A stretch of DNA of 41,855 bases from Clostridia bacterium (GTDB taxonomy: Bacteria; Bacillota; Clostridia; Oscillospirales; CAG-272). Within the stretch, counting starts at the first letter, position 1; each line of letters starts with the position of its first letter. The stretch is from the NCBI GenBank assembly GCA_017623975.1, contig JAGANX010000004.1, forward strand, positions 1-41,855. The letters run 5' to 3'. The translations under genes were made by a program, and so were the position numbers. Positions 6,679 through 14,806 of the stretch are shown here, piece after piece. A model generated the notes under the pieces. That model did not search any database. It worked only from the letters and a program-made list of their open reading frames with translations, and was not told the DNA's origin.

Positions 6679-8730
6679 ATGAGAATTGCATTAGCGGGTA
6701 ACCCCAATAGTGGAAAAACCACTATGTATAATGCGTTGACAGGCAGTAGTGAAAAGGTAGGAAACTGGGCGGGTGTTACCGTTGATAAAAAGGCACATCC
6801 CATTAAAAAAGCCTTGTGCGGTAATAATGAAGATGTTTTTGCAGTTGACCTTCCGGGTGCATATTCTATGTCGCCGTTCACATCAGAGGAAAGCGTTACA
6901 AGTGCTTATGTAAAAAATGAAAAGCCTGATGCTATTATTAACATTGTAGATGCAACAAATTTAAGCCGTAGCTTGTTTTTCACAACACAGCTTTTGGAAT
7001 TGGGTATTCCTGTTGTAGTTGCCCTTAACAAGGCGGATGTTAACAAAAAGAAGGACACAAAAATTAACACGGAGCTTTTGTCAAGTCTTCTTGGCTGCGT
7101 GGTTGTTGATACTGTATCTACAACATCAAAGGGACTTGAAAGGGTTGTTAGCTCAGCAATAGAGTCTGTCGGTAAGGGACAAAAAGCACCTTATGTGCAG
7201 GGCGATATTGATTTAACCGATAAGGCACTTGTTGAAAAAGCGGACAGAGACCGCTTTGCTTTTGTAAACGGTGTTGTAAATAAGGTTGAAACCCGTAAGG
7301 TATATACAAAGGAAAAGAACAAGCAGGACAAGGTTGACGAGATTCTTACAAACAAATGGCTCGGTATTCCCATTTTCGCAGCCGTTATGTGCGCTGTGCT
7401 TTGGATTTCACAGTTTGGCCCGGGCGTTTGGATTGCAGACTTGCTTGTTGGCTGGCTTGAAGCAGGACAAGAGGCTCTTGGCGGCGCATTAGGTGACGGA
7501 ATATGGGCATCTATCCTTGTTGATGGTATTGTTGGCGGTGTAATTGCCGTTATTGGCTTTTTACCCCTTGTAATGGTAATGTATTTCTTAATTTCACTCC
7601 TCGAAGATTGTGGATATATGGCTCGTGCATCAGTTGTGCTTGACCCAATATTCAAAAAAGTTGGACTTTCAGGCAAATCTATTATCCCATTTATAGTTGG
7701 TATCGGTTGCGCAATCCCGGGTGTTATGGCTTCCCGTACTATCCGTAATGAAAGGGAGCGCAGAGCAACAGCAATGCTCACACCCTTTATGCCATGTGGC
7801 GCAAAAATGCCTGTAATAGCACTCTTTGCAGGTGCATTCTTCGGCGGTGGCGCATGGTGGGTAACACCCCTTATGTACTTTATGGGAATTGCTTTGATTT
7901 TCGTAGGCGCACTTCTTATAAACCTTTTGACAGGACACAAAAACAGAAAATCATTCTTTATTATGGAGCTTCCTGAATATAAAGCACCAAGCCTTCTCGG
8001 TGCTTGCAAGGCAATGCTTCAACGCGGTTGGGCATACATAGTTAAGGCAGGAACAGTAATTCTTATTTGTAACTTTATCGTTCACGTAATGCAAAGCTTC
8101 ACATGGTCCTTCCAGCCTGTTGGCGAAAATGCAGGTGAGTCTATCCTTGCAACTATTGCAACACCCTTTGGCTTCTTGTTTGCTCCTATTGTCGGTTACT
8201 TCTCTTGGCAGTTGGCTGCTGCGGCTATCACAGGCTTTATCGCTAAGGAAAACGTAGTTGGTACGCTTGCAGTATGTTTCAGCCTTACAAATCTTATTAA
8301 CCCTGATGAGCTTGCTTTGGTTGAAGGCGCAAATGTTACAGAGGTTGCCCTTGCATTTGGAAATGGCACACCAATGTTTGCAGGCGCAGCACTTGCATAT
8401 TTGATGTTTAATTTGTTCTCACCTCCTTGCTTTGCGGCAATTGGCGCTATGAACTCGGAAATGAAGAGCAAAAAGTGGCTCTTTGCAGGTATCGGCTTGC
8501 AGTTAGGCATTGGTTATTCAGTTGGCTTCTTGATTAATTTCTTTGCAACCGTATTTTCAAGCGCAAGCTTTGCATCTGTTTGGATGCCAATTCTCGGTTG
8601 GCTTATAGTTGCCTTGTTTGTAGGAATACTTGTATGGCTCATCATTAAAAGACAAAAAACCTTGAAGGATGAATACAAGCTTGGCGGCGCAAATAATTCC
8701 TCTAAGCAAAATACAAAGGTGGCTGTATAA
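6679..8730 (+). CDS. feoB: Ferrous iron transport protein B
   Basis: Inner-membrane Fe(II) transporter, 683 residues, normal for Firmicute FeoB. The N-terminal G domain has GNPNSGKT (7-14), switch I T34, DLPG (57-60) and NKAD (117-120). A helical regulatory domain follows (about 165-225), then a polytopic membrane region from about residue 235 with the two conserved gate repeats: GCAIPGVMASRTI near 347 and CGAKMPVIALFAG near 373, the Cys residues being typical of FeoB pores. AGGAGGAGA just before the ATG fixes the start. The stop overlaps the ATG of the Cys-rich membrane protein (TAATG). Expression is probably controlled by DtxR together with feoA; the 274-bp element forms most of the leader. 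Confidence 0.95.
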   Translation: MRIALAGNPNSGKTTMYNALTGSSEKVGNWAGVTVDKKAHPIKKALCGNNEDVFAVDLPGAYSMSPFTSEESVTSAYVKNEKPDAIINIVDATNLSRSLFFTTQLLELGIPVVVALNKADVNKKKDTKINTELLSSLLGCVVVDTVSTTSKGLERVVSSAIESVGKGQKAPYVQGDIDLTDKALVEKADRDRFAFVNGVVNKVETRKVYTKEKNKQDKVDEILTNKWLGIPIFAAVMCAVLWISQFGPGVWIADLLVGWLEAGQEALGGALGDGIWASILVDGIVGGVIAVIGFLPLVMVMYFLISLLEDCGYMARASVVLDPIFKKVGLSGKSIIPFIVGIGCAIPGVMASRTIRNERERRATAMLTPFMPCGAKMPVIALFAGAFFGGGAWWVTPLMYFMGIALIFVGALLINLLTGHKNRKSFFIMELPEYKAPSLLGACKAMLQRGWAYIVKAGTVILICNFIVHVMQSFTWSFQPVGENAGESILATIATPFGFLFAPIVGYFSWQLAAAAITGFIAKENVVGTLAVCFSLTNLINPDELALVEGANVTEVALAFGNGTPMFAGAALAYLMFNLFSPPCFAAIGAMNSEMKSKKWLFAGIGLQLGIGYSVGFLINFFATVFSSASFASVWMPILGWLIVALFVGILVWLIIKRQKTLKDEYKLGGANNSSKQNTKVAV

Positions 8731-8918
8731 TGAAAATAGCAATTACTATTATTGCAATAGCTCTTATAGTAGGCGGCGCTTTGGCTTACATAATTTACGC
8801 GAAGAAAAGCGGACAAAAATGTATAGGTTGTCCAAACAGCAAAAGCTGCTCCCATAGCTGCGGCGGATGTAGCTGTGGCTGTCAAGGGGAGAATAGCGAA
8901 GCCGAAAAGGAAAAATAA
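8730..8918 (+). CDS. FeoB-associated Cys-rich membrane protein
   Basis: Protein of 62 residues: one N-terminal membrane helix (about 3-24), a short basic stretch, then a cluster of seven cysteines (C31 to C52: K-C-I-G-C, S-C, S-C-G-G-C, S-C-G-C pattern) and a charged tail. This architecture matches the small Cys-rich proteins encoded directly after feoB in many Firmicutes. A role as FeoC-like partner or iron/Fe-S binding module is proposed for the family but not settled. It is translationally coupled to feoB by a one-base stop/start overlap. Confidence 0.88.
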   Translation: MKIAITIIAIALIVGGALAYIIYAKKSGQKCIGCPNSKSCSHSCGGCSCGCQGENSEAEKEK

Positions 8919-8924
8919 AAAATT

Positions 8925-8963
8925 ATAGCGTGGCATCTTATTAAAGAAGTCACGCTATTTAAT
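8925..8963 (+). terminator. Terminator of the feo operon
   Basis: ATAGCGTG (8925-8932) pairs with CACGCTAT (8951-8958) across an 18-nt loop, followed by TTTAATTT. Plausible but with a broken T tract. Confidence 0.55.
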
Positions 8964-8995
8964 TTAAAAACGGAAAATATTTTAAGGCTTTTTGG

Positions 8996-9023
8996 TTGAC
9001 AAAAGGCTGTTTGATGGTATAAT
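8996..9023 (+). promoter_or_regulatory. Promoter of the copper-type ATPase gene
   Basis: TTGACA (8996-9001), 16-bp spacer, TATAAT (9018-9023). I see no operator repeat of the CsoR or CopY type nearby. Confidence 0.75.
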
Positions 9024-9074
9024 TAAGTAAACAGAGCTTTTTTCTGTATTATTTTAGGAGGTAAAGGCAGAATT

Positions 9075-11504
9075 ATGGAAAAATATACTGTAACCGGGAT
9101 GAGCTGTGCTGCCTGCGTCTCACGGGTGGAAAAAGCGGTGAATGCTCTTGACGGTGTTGAAAAATGTACCGTGAATTTGCTAACTAACTCTATGTCTGTT
9201 TTTGGCTCTGCTAAAAGCGAGGACATAATCAAGGCGGTTAAGGACGCAGGCTACGGAGCAAGCAAAAAGGGTGAAAAGCAGGAGAACGCCGGTGACGAGC
9301 TTGAAAATAAGGAAATGCCAAGGCTGATTAAAAGGCTAATTTCCTCAATTGCTGTCTTGCTTTTGCTTATGTATGTGTCAATGGGATATGTAATGTGGAA
9401 TTTCCCGTTGCCAAAGTTCTTTGAAAACAATCAAATTGCCGTAGGTCTTTTACAAATGATATTTAGCGGTATTTTGCTGATAATTAACCAAAAATTCTTT
9501 GTAAACGGCTTTAAGGGGCTAATTAAGGGCGCACCCAATATGGATACCCTTGTGGCTCTTGGCTCGGGTGTTTCTTATGTGTACAGTGTTGTTTGTCTGT
9601 TTTTAATGACAAAGGGACACCACCTGCTTCACGATTTGTATTTTGAGTCAGCAGGTATGATACTTGTTTTAATTACCGTTGGCAAAGCCTTGGAGTCATA
9701 TTCGAAGGGAAAAACAACTAACGCATTAAGAGCGCTTATGGCATTAAAGCCAAAAACCGCTACTGTAATTATAAATGGCAAGGAAGCTGAAATATCAGCA
9801 GATGAATTAAAAAAGGGTGATACCTTTATAGTAAAGTCAGGCGGGGATATCCCTGTTGATGCAATTATAACAGAGGGTGAATGTGCTGTAAACGAGGCTG
9901 CATTAAACGGTGAGAGTATGCCTGTTGACAAAACAGTAGGCGACAGGGTTTATGCAGGTACGGTAGCTTATTCGGGATATATAGTATGTGAAGCACAAAC
10001 TGACAGTGAGGGTACGGTTTTAAGCGAAATAATAAGGACGGTTAGCGAGTCTGCATCCTCAAAAGCACCTATTGCAAGAATTGCCGATAAGGTTAGCGGT
10101 GTTTTTGTCCCTATTGTTATGGGAATTGCCTTAGTTACCTTTATAATTTGGATAATGGTGGGTGTGGGCTTTGGCTACGCACTGGCAAGGGGAATATCAG
10201 TTTTGGTTATAAGCTGTCCCTGCGCCCTTGGCTTGGCAACGCCTGTTGCTATTATGGTTGGAAACGGAGTGGGAGCAAGGAGAGGTATCCTGTTTAAAAA
10301 TGCAACCGCCCTTGAAAATGCGGGTAAGGCGAGTATTGTAATTCTTGATAAAACAGGCACTATAACCTGTGGAGAACCCTTGGTTACTGATATAATGCCG
10401 TTTGGCATAAGCGAGGTTCAGCTTATGGAATATGCGTATTCCTTGGAAAAGAAAAGTGAGCATCCCTTAGCACAAGCTATTGTGAAAAAGGGGGATACAA
10501 TGGGTCTTGCACCCATAGAGGTTCAGGATTTTCAAGTCTTGTCAGGCAGCGGCGTTAGCGGAAGCATAAAGGGAGATAGGATAGTTGGCGGCAGCTATAA
10601 GCATGTTTCCGCTATTGTAAAGGATGCAAGGAGGGAGCTTTTTGAAAAGCTTTCAAAGGAGGGAAAAACACCGCTATTCTTTGCAAAAGATGAAAGCTTG
10701 ATAGGTGTTATCGCGGTCCGTGATGAAATAAAGGACGATAGCCGTGAAGCAATATCAGAGCTAAAAGCAATGGGCTTAAAAACGGTTATGCTCACAGGAG
10801 ATAACGAAAACAGTGCAAGGGCAATTGGAAATATAGTAGGTATAGACCAAATTGTTTCCGATGTTATGCCGAAGGACAAGGAAAACGTAGTTAATGAGTT
10901 TAAAAAGGACGGCAAGGTAATTATGGTAGGGGACGGGATAAACGATGCCCCCGCCCTTGTATCAGCCGATATAGGCATTGCCATTGGCAAGGGAACGCAA
11001 ATAGCCATAGATTCAGCAGAAATAGTCCTTGTTAAAGGTAGCTTGAAGGGTGTTTCCCAAGCAATCAAGCTTAGCCGCGGTACTATAAGGAATATACGCC
11101 AAAATCTATTTTGGGCATTTATATATAACATTATAGGTATTCCGCTGGCGGCAGGAGCTTTTATTGCATTGTGGGGCTGGGAGTTAAATCCTATGTTTGG
11201 CGCCCTTGCAATGAGTCTTTCAAGCTTTTGCGTGGTTACAAATGCATTAAGATTAAATTTAATTAAATTAAGTGAGGAGAAAAAAGAAATGTTTGGAAAG
11301 AAAAAAGAAGCAGGCGTAATTTTAAGCGTTGAAGGTATGATGTGCCAGCACTGTGAGGCAAGGGTTAAAAAGACCGTAGAAGCTATTGAGGGCGTTACAG
11401 AGGCAGTGCCAAATCACAAGAAAAACACAGTAACGGTTTTTGGCACCTGTGACATTCAAGCTGTAAAGGAAGCTATCGCAAAGGAAGGCTATATAGTTAA
11501 ATAG
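9075..11504 (+). CDS. copA: P1B-type heavy-metal (copper) transporting ATPase
   Basis: Membrane ATPase of 809 residues that probably exports Cu(I). N-terminal HMA domain with GMSCAAC (Cys11, Cys14); membrane helices from about residue 85; actuator domain with GES near 276-278; the membrane metal site CPC at 381-383, the copper/silver signature; phosphorylated D425 in DKTGT; the HP motif in SEHPLA; GDGINDAP near 619-626; last two helices near 660-710. After these it has a second HMA domain at the extreme C-terminus (about 738-809, GMMCQHC). That domain is unusual there and looks like a fused CopZ-type chaperone. TAGGAGG lies 12 nt before the ATG. Its own promoter separates it from the feo operon. 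Confidence 0.92.
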   Translation: MEKYTVTGMSCAACVSRVEKAVNALDGVEKCTVNLLTNSMSVFGSAKSEDIIKAVKDAGYGASKKGEKQENAGDELENKEMPRLIKRLISSIAVLLLLMYVSMGYVMWNFPLPKFFENNQIAVGLLQMIFSGILLIINQKFFVNGFKGLIKGAPNMDTLVALGSGVSYVYSVVCLFLMTKGHHLLHDLYFESAGMILVLITVGKALESYSKGKTTNALRALMALKPKTATVIINGKEAEISADELKKGDTFIVKSGGDIPVDAIITEGECAVNEAALNGESMPVDKTVGDRVYAGTVAYSGYIVCEAQTDSEGTVLSEIIRTVSESASSKAPIARIADKVSGVFVPIVMGIALVTFIIWIMVGVGFGYALARGISVLVISCPCALGLATPVAIMVGNGVGARRGILFKNATALENAGKASIVILDKTGTITCGEPLVTDIMPFGISEVQLMEYAYSLEKKSEHPLAQAIVKKGDTMGLAPIEVQDFQVLSGSGVSGSIKGDRIVGGSYKHVSAIVKDARRELFEKLSKEGKTPLFFAKDESLIGVIAVRDEIKDDSREAISELKAMGLKTVMLTGDNENSARAIGNIVGIDQIVSDVMPKDKENVVNEFKKDGKVIMVGDGINDAPALVSADIGIAIGKGTQIAIDSAEIVLVKGSLKGVSQAIKLSRGTIRNIRQNLFWAFIYNIIGIPLAAGAFIALWGWELNPMFGALAMSLSSFCVVTNALRLNLIKLSEEKKEMFGKKKEAGVILSVEGMMCQHCEARVKKTVEAIEGVTEAVPNHKKNTVTVFGTCDIQAVKEAIAKEGYIVK

Positions 11505-11530
11505 GATAGGCTTTAATCCTCTCTTGTTTG

Positions 11531-11559
11531 TTGACAAAAGGTATAATTTGTGGTACAAT
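11531..11559 (+). promoter_or_regulatory. Promoter of the DtxR-family regulator
   Basis: TTGACA (11531-11536), 17-bp spacer, TACAAT (11554-11559). No GTTAGG-type repeat is seen here, so autorepression is not obvious. Confidence 0.75.
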
Positions 11560-11588
11560 GTTAATAATGAAATTAGAGAGGTGAGGAA

Positions 11589-11954
11589 ATGATAATAAAA
11601 GAGTCTGCTGAAAATTATCTTGAATCGATTTTGTCTTTGAAAAAGGCAAACGGCAGTGTTAGAAGTATAGATGTGGCAAATGATTTGTGCGTTTCCAAGC
11701 CAAGCGTTAGCGTAGCTATGAAAAACTTCCGTGAGGAAGGATATATAACTGTTGACGAAAACGGTTTTCTTGATTTGACTGAAAAGGGGCTTAAAATTGC
11801 TGAAAACGTTTACGAAAGGCATCTTGTGATTGCCAAGGCATTAATGGCGCTCGGCGTTAGCGAAAAGGTTGCGTATGAGGACAGCTGTAAGATAGAGCAC
11901 TGTATCAGTGTAGAAAGCTTTGAAAGGCTAAAAGAGTTTTTGAAAAATCATTAA
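11589..11954 (+). CDS. DtxR-family iron-dependent transcriptional regulator
   Basis: DNA-binding repressor of 121 residues: winged helix-turn-helix (about 1-65, recognition helix around SKPSVSVAMKNF) and a metal-binding/dimerisation domain (about 66-121). It lacks the C-terminal SH3 domain of DtxR proper, so it has MntR-like size. Likely metal ligands: E12, H78, and C100-x2-E103-H104. Cys at the first position of that last motif is as in DtxR/IdeR (C102-x2-E105-H106), whereas MntR has Glu, which favours Fe(II) over Mn(II). Inverted repeats at feoA and before feoB fit as its targets. GAGGTGAGGAA precedes the ATG. Single gene ended by a strong terminator. Confidence 0.88.
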   Translation: MIIKESAENYLESILSLKKANGSVRSIDVANDLCVSKPSVSVAMKNFREEGYITVDENGFLDLTEKGLKIAENVYERHLVIAKALMALGVSEKVAYEDSCKIEHCISVESFERLKEFLKNH

Positions 11955-11957
11955 TAT

Positions 11958-11996
11958 AAAAAAGATACTAACCAATCACGGTTAGTATCTTTTTTT
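11958..11996. terminator. Bidirectional terminator between converging genes
   Basis: AAAAAAGATACTAACC (11958-11973) pairs with GGTTAGTATCTTTTTT (11980-11995). It serves the regulator gene and the leftward lipoprotein gene. Confidence 0.88.
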
Positions 11997-12020
11997 ATAA
12001 AACAAAATCGCGTTGTTTAA

Positions 12021-13343
12021 TTAGAAAAGTCTTTCCAATTTGCCAAGGAGCTCTTCAAGCTCATCTTCGCTAAGCTTGAGAATGTCCTCACCCTTAATTT
12101 CAGGAACCTTTGCACCCGGTGTGAAGGTGATAGTCATCTTTTCGCCCATAGGAATTTCTTCACCGTCAACTTTTAAGGAAGAAGGTTGAATCTTTACAGA
12201 CTTGCCTGTTGTAAGCTTAGCAGTAAAGGAAATTTCAGGAATATCAAGCTCATCGCAAGCGCTTATGCTAAGTGTAAGCTTATCCTTAGTGGTCTTGATC
12301 TTGCCGTTCAAGAATTTGAGTGTGGCGTTGCCCATAGTAGCTTCGCCCTTCAATGTGTAAGTTGTTTCGCCCTTTTCAGCTTTCTTTTCAATGGAAATTT
12401 CAGTGCTAGCCTTTTCACCGTTCATTTCCATTTCGCCTTCAATAGCAATCTCTGTGTCAGAAGCGGAGATGGAAGCCTTTACAGAAGCCATATCCTTAAC
12501 TTCTGCCTTGATTTCGATAAGAGAAATAGAGTTTGTTTTTGCGTTGAGACAAAGCTTGATGGTAGCATCAAAGTCAACCTCGCTCAATTCTTCAAGTGCG
12601 TCTTCTACGCCCTCTTCCAATTCTTCTACCATATCCTTGTCAAGGCTATATTTCTTTTCGCACTCGTCAACTAATGCATTGAGAGTCTTTTCAAGAGTTT
12701 TAGCGTTGATTTTGTATGTAGCAACTACACACTTAACAGTTGTATCACCAACTTTAACGTTTTCAGTTGTTACTTTACCGTCCAAAAGGTTAGCAAAAAC
12801 GATGTTTGCCATACTGTCAGCAGTAATCTTGCCTTCTTTTACAAGACTCTTGTATTGAGCCAATACACTGTCAACCATTTCTTTGTATTCTTTCCACTCT
12901 TTTTCGGAAATGCCTGACATTTCACCAATGTTGGTGTTAGGGAAGTCTTTGAGAAGCTTTTCAAGGTCTAATGTGTACGCTTCGTCAAGACCCAATGCAC
13001 CCTCATCCTTGATAGAGATGATGCTGTTGTTGATAGTAGCGGTGAGCTTGTCGCCGTCTAAATCGCCTTCAAAACCGTATTTACCGTTTGCTTGGTCGAT
13101 ATAAATAGTAACGGATTCGTCACCCATAGCAGCTTCAATTGAACCTGCATTGATTGCGCCTGAAATGCCTGTATAAACAGCATCACCGGCAAAGAAATTG
13201 TTTGCTGTATTTTCAATTGCTTGGTCTAATACAGCGTGTGGGTTCTTTTGCAAGTCGCCTGCACCAACACCACCACAGGATGTCAAAGCAAAGCACATAA
13301 CGATAACTAATAAAAGAACCGCAAGTGTTAGAAACTTTTTCAT
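12021..13343 (-). CDS. Putative lipoprotein, unknown function
   Basis: Predicted lipoprotein of 440 residues. Signal segment with lipobox L-T-S-C, lipidated Cys23. The body alternates beta-rich stretches with a long charged helical section (about 145-260, rich in Lys/Glu/Asp), then a series of beta strands (about 265-410), and ends in a Leu/Glu-rich helix. Layout is similar to the lipoprotein at 254-1765 (N-terminal AVLDQAIENTANNF-like helix, then DG-rich strands), suggesting the same broad fold, possibly lipid- or ligand-binding of LolA/LppX type; that is inference only. GAGAGAGG precedes the ATG, and a good promoter lies 50 bp above. Confidence 0.85.
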   Translation of the reverse strand: MKKFLTLAVLLLVIVMCFALTSCGGVGAGDLQKNPHAVLDQAIENTANNFFAGDAVYTGISGAINAGSIEAAMGDESVTIYIDQANGKYGFEGDLDGDKLTATINNSIISIKDEGALGLDEAYTLDLEKLLKDFPNTNIGEMSGISEKEWKEYKEMVDSVLAQYKSLVKEGKITADSMANIVFANLLDGKVTTENVKVGDTTVKCVVATYKINAKTLEKTLNALVDECEKKYSLDKDMVEELEEGVEDALEELSEVDFDATIKLCLNAKTNSISLIEIKAEVKDMASVKASISASDTEIAIEGEMEMNGEKASTEISIEKKAEKGETTYTLKGEATMGNATLKFLNGKIKTTKDKLTLSISACDELDIPEISFTAKLTTGKSVKIQPSSLKVDGEEIPMGEKMTITFTPGAKVPEIKGEDILKLSEDELEELLGKLERLF

Positions 13344-13392
13344 TTCAATACCTCTCTCAAAATATATAATATTGTACCTCTGTACATTCTAC

Positions 13393-13421
13393 ATTGTAGC
13401 ACAATTATCGCGTTATGTCAA
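13393..13421 (-). promoter_or_regulatory. Promoter of the 440-residue lipoprotein gene
   Basis: Read leftward: TTGACA (13421-13416), 17-bp spacer, TACAAT (13398-13393). Confidence 0.8.
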
Positions 13422-13609
13422 TGATTTAAGGAATTTTGTTGTGTAAATAAATGATTAAGTAAAATATAATATGGAAACAGTGGATTTTCACTGCGTGAGC
13501 TTTTCACCACGTCTTATGCTTGCAAGCAGACAACGGCTTAGGTAAAAAGAACGAACCACATCCTTGTCACAAGGACAAGGAAATGATTCGAACACTCATC
13601 TCATACAAC
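13422..13609. other. Intergenic stretch without recognised gene
   Basis: About 190 bp without a credible reading frame. It holds small palindromes: CAGTG/CACTG near 13479-13493, CTTGCAAG near 13529, and CCTTGT/ACAAGG pairs near 13561-13580. On the minus strand GTTCGAATC (from about 13584) looks like a T-loop, but no tRNA cloverleaf can be built around it. It may be a degenerate repeat or 3' leader of the leftward membrane-protein transcript. Confidence 0.3.
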
Positions 13610-13641
13610 AAAAAAGGACACCAAACGGTGTCCTTTTTTGT
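13610..13641. terminator. Strong symmetric terminator
   Basis: AAAAAAGGACACC (13610-13622), loop AAAC, GGTGTCCTTTTTT (13627-13639). It lies about 70 bp beyond the stop of the leftward membrane-protein gene and is its likely terminator. Confidence 0.8.
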
Positions 13642-13708
13642 TGCCTTAAACGTGGTAAAAGGTGTCTGAACAAGGGTAAAAACGAACAAAAGGTGTCCTT
13701 ATATCCTA

Positions 13709-14167
13709 TTAGTATCCACATAATATCCGTATGTCGAAAGATTTTGCCCAACTTAAAAAACTTTCTCTGTCGCCCGATATAAAATCTGTATTTTTGATGA
13801 CGAACATAGAGTGCGATGTTTCCATATACAAAAATTTCTTGTAGCGATATATTTTTAAGGATTGAATCAGTTTAATTTCCTTACCGTCCTTAAAAAGAGA
13901 GTTGTTCTTGATTTCAAATATATGATCCTTCTTTTGATTACTCAAAAACACACGATCATCGTGTGTTGAAAAGAAAAAAACAATATAAGAAATTGCCAAA
14001 AGCATGAGAGGAAGAATTAAAAAGACCCAAAAATATGGATTTTTTATGCATATGAAAATTATAGTTGGGACAAGTGCTATAAGTAAGGTAATCAGAAATG
14101 CCCTAAACAACATAATATGATTTCGTATAGCCACAGCCGTCCCACCGTTTCTTCCTTTGAATTTCAT
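13709..14167 (-). CDS. Small membrane protein with C-terminal soluble domain
   Basis: Protein of 152 residues. Two adjacent membrane helices (about 18-38 and 43-70) are followed by a cytosolic-looking beta-rich domain of about 80 residues with alternating short strands (FEIKNNSLFKDG, LIQSLKIYRYKKFLYMET) ending in a Trp/Phe helix. This layout resembles YcxB-like or PH-like membrane proteins, whose function is unknown; the match is by architecture only. The start is firm because GGAGGG lies 5 nt before the ATG. No co-transcribed neighbour. I cannot name a function. Confidence 0.75.
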   Translation of the reverse strand: MKFKGRNGGTAVAIRNHIMLFRAFLITLLIALVPTIIFICIKNPYFWVFLILPLMLLAISYIVFFFSTHDDRVFLSNQKKDHIFEIKNNSLFKDGKEIKLIQSLKIYRYKKFLYMETSHSMFVIKNTDFISGDRESFLSWAKSFDIRILCGY

Positions 14168-14235
14168 ATTATCCCTCCTTTTTTTGTCATTGTATCACAC
14201 TTTCAGACAAAAATCAAGGCGTAGCCTTGCATATC

Positions 14236-14260
14236 ATCCGCAACAAGTTGCGGTGTTTTT
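14236..14260 (+). terminator. Small hairpin with T run
   Basis: CCGCAA (14238-14243), loop CAAG, TTGCGG (14248-14253), then TGTTTTT. Nothing is transcribed toward it on this strand, so it may be part of the adjacent repeat array rather than a terminator. Confidence 0.35.
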
Positions 14261-14263
14261 CTA

Positions 14264-14431
14264 GTGAAATATTCGGCGTTGCCGAATGTGAAATAATTCA
14301 CCTCGTGAATTGTGAAATATCTCCCTTTGGTCGATGTGAAATGAAATTCGCCCATCACATTTGCGTAGCAAATATTTCACAGCGAAGCTATTTCACATGG
14401 CAAAGCCATATTTCACTCGCCGAAAGCGAAT
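14264..14431. repeat. GTGAAAT hairpin-array repeat (24-nt period, mirrored)
   Basis: GTGAAAT occurs at 14264, 14288, 14312 and 14336, spaced exactly 24 nt. The 17 nt after each copy can contain a short hairpin, such as ATTCGGC/GCCGAAT and AATTCAC/GTGAATT. The reverse complement ATTTCAC then occurs at 14374, 14390 and 14410, again separated by mini-hairpins (AGC/GCT, ATGGC/GCCAT, TCGC/GCGA). The whole is a mirrored array about 170 bp long with no coding capacity. It resembles intergenic palindromic repeats of gut Clostridia, but I cannot name a family. Confidence 0.7.
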
Positions 14432-14437
14432 TTCGTT

Positions 14438-14481
14438 GAAAAAAGCACACATTGTCTTGGTAGACAAATGTGTGCTTTTTT
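14438..14481 (-). terminator. Terminator of the tRNA-Thr/tRNA-Tyr transcript
   Basis: AAAAAAGCACACATT (14439-14453) pairs with AATGTGTGCTTTTTT (14467-14481). Read leftward it follows tRNA-Tyr directly and ends in a T run. Confidence 0.85.
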
Positions 14482-14482
14482 C

Positions 14483-14567
14483 TGGTGGGGGATGGTGGAT
14501 TCGGACCACCGAAGTCAGTGACAACAGATTTACAGTCTGCCCCCTTTGGCCGCTCGGGAAATCCCCC
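14483..14567 (-). tRNA. tRNA-Tyr (GTA)
   Basis: An 85-nt class II tRNA. Acceptor GGGGGAT pairs with ATCCCCC, discriminator A, CCA encoded. Anticodon arm CAGACT-GTA-AATCTG. Long variable arm, and T-loop within GGTCCGAATCC. Second gene of a two-tRNA transcript, 14 nt after tRNA-Thr. Confidence 0.95.
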
Positions 14568-14581
14568 AAATGTTGCAAGAT

Positions 14582-14656
14582 TGGAGCTGGCGAACGGAGT
14601 CGAACCATCAACCTGCTGATTACAAATCAGCTGCTCTGCCATTGAGCCACGCCAGC
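14582..14656 (-). tRNA. tRNA-Thr (TGT)
   Basis: A 75-nt tRNA. Acceptor GCTGGCG pairs with CGCCAGC, discriminator T, CCA encoded. D-arm GCTC/GAGC, anticodon stem GCTGA/TCAGC around loop TTTGTAA (anticodon TGT), T-loop in GGTTCGACTCC. First gene of the two-tRNA transcript. Confidence 0.95.
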
Positions 14657-14677
14657 ATATTTTCTTGCAACGGTGAT

Positions 14678-14706
14678 ATTTTATCATATAAATGTTCGTT
14701 TGTCAA
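14678..14706 (-). promoter_or_regulatory. Promoter of the two-tRNA transcript
   Basis: Read leftward: TTGACA (14706-14701), 17-bp spacer, TAAAAT (14683-14678), about 20 bp before tRNA-Thr. Confidence 0.8.
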
Positions 14707-14765
14707 TAGCAAATTTAAAATTTTTTTCTTTTTTTAATTAATCGAGCAAATCGCGTTTGATAAGT

Positions 14766-14796
14766 AAAAATGGCGGTATGTAAAACCGCCATTTCT
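14766..14796 (-). terminator. Terminator of the 726-residue secreted protein gene
   Basis: TGGCGGT (14771-14777) pairs with ACCGCCA (14785-14791). Read leftward it is followed by TTTTTAC. Confidence 0.75.
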
Positions 14797-14806
14797 TATT
14801 TTCTTA

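Noticed and set aside
7191..8009. Long leftward frame of 272 codons inside feoB
   Set aside because: Antisense shadow of a strongly conserved gene; no start signals or recognisable domain.
13560..13600. Additional tRNA on the minus strand
   Set aside because: Only a T-loop-like GTTCGAATC is present; acceptor, D and anticodon stems cannot be formed.
14264..14416. CRISPR array
   Set aside because: The repeated unit is only 7 nt with hairpin-forming, not unique, spacers, and the orientation flips in the middle; no cas genes.
14388..14687. Overlapping frames on both strands across the tRNA region
   Set aside because: They are translations of tRNA-Tyr, tRNA-Thr and the repeat array; no ribosome binding sites and no domain signal.
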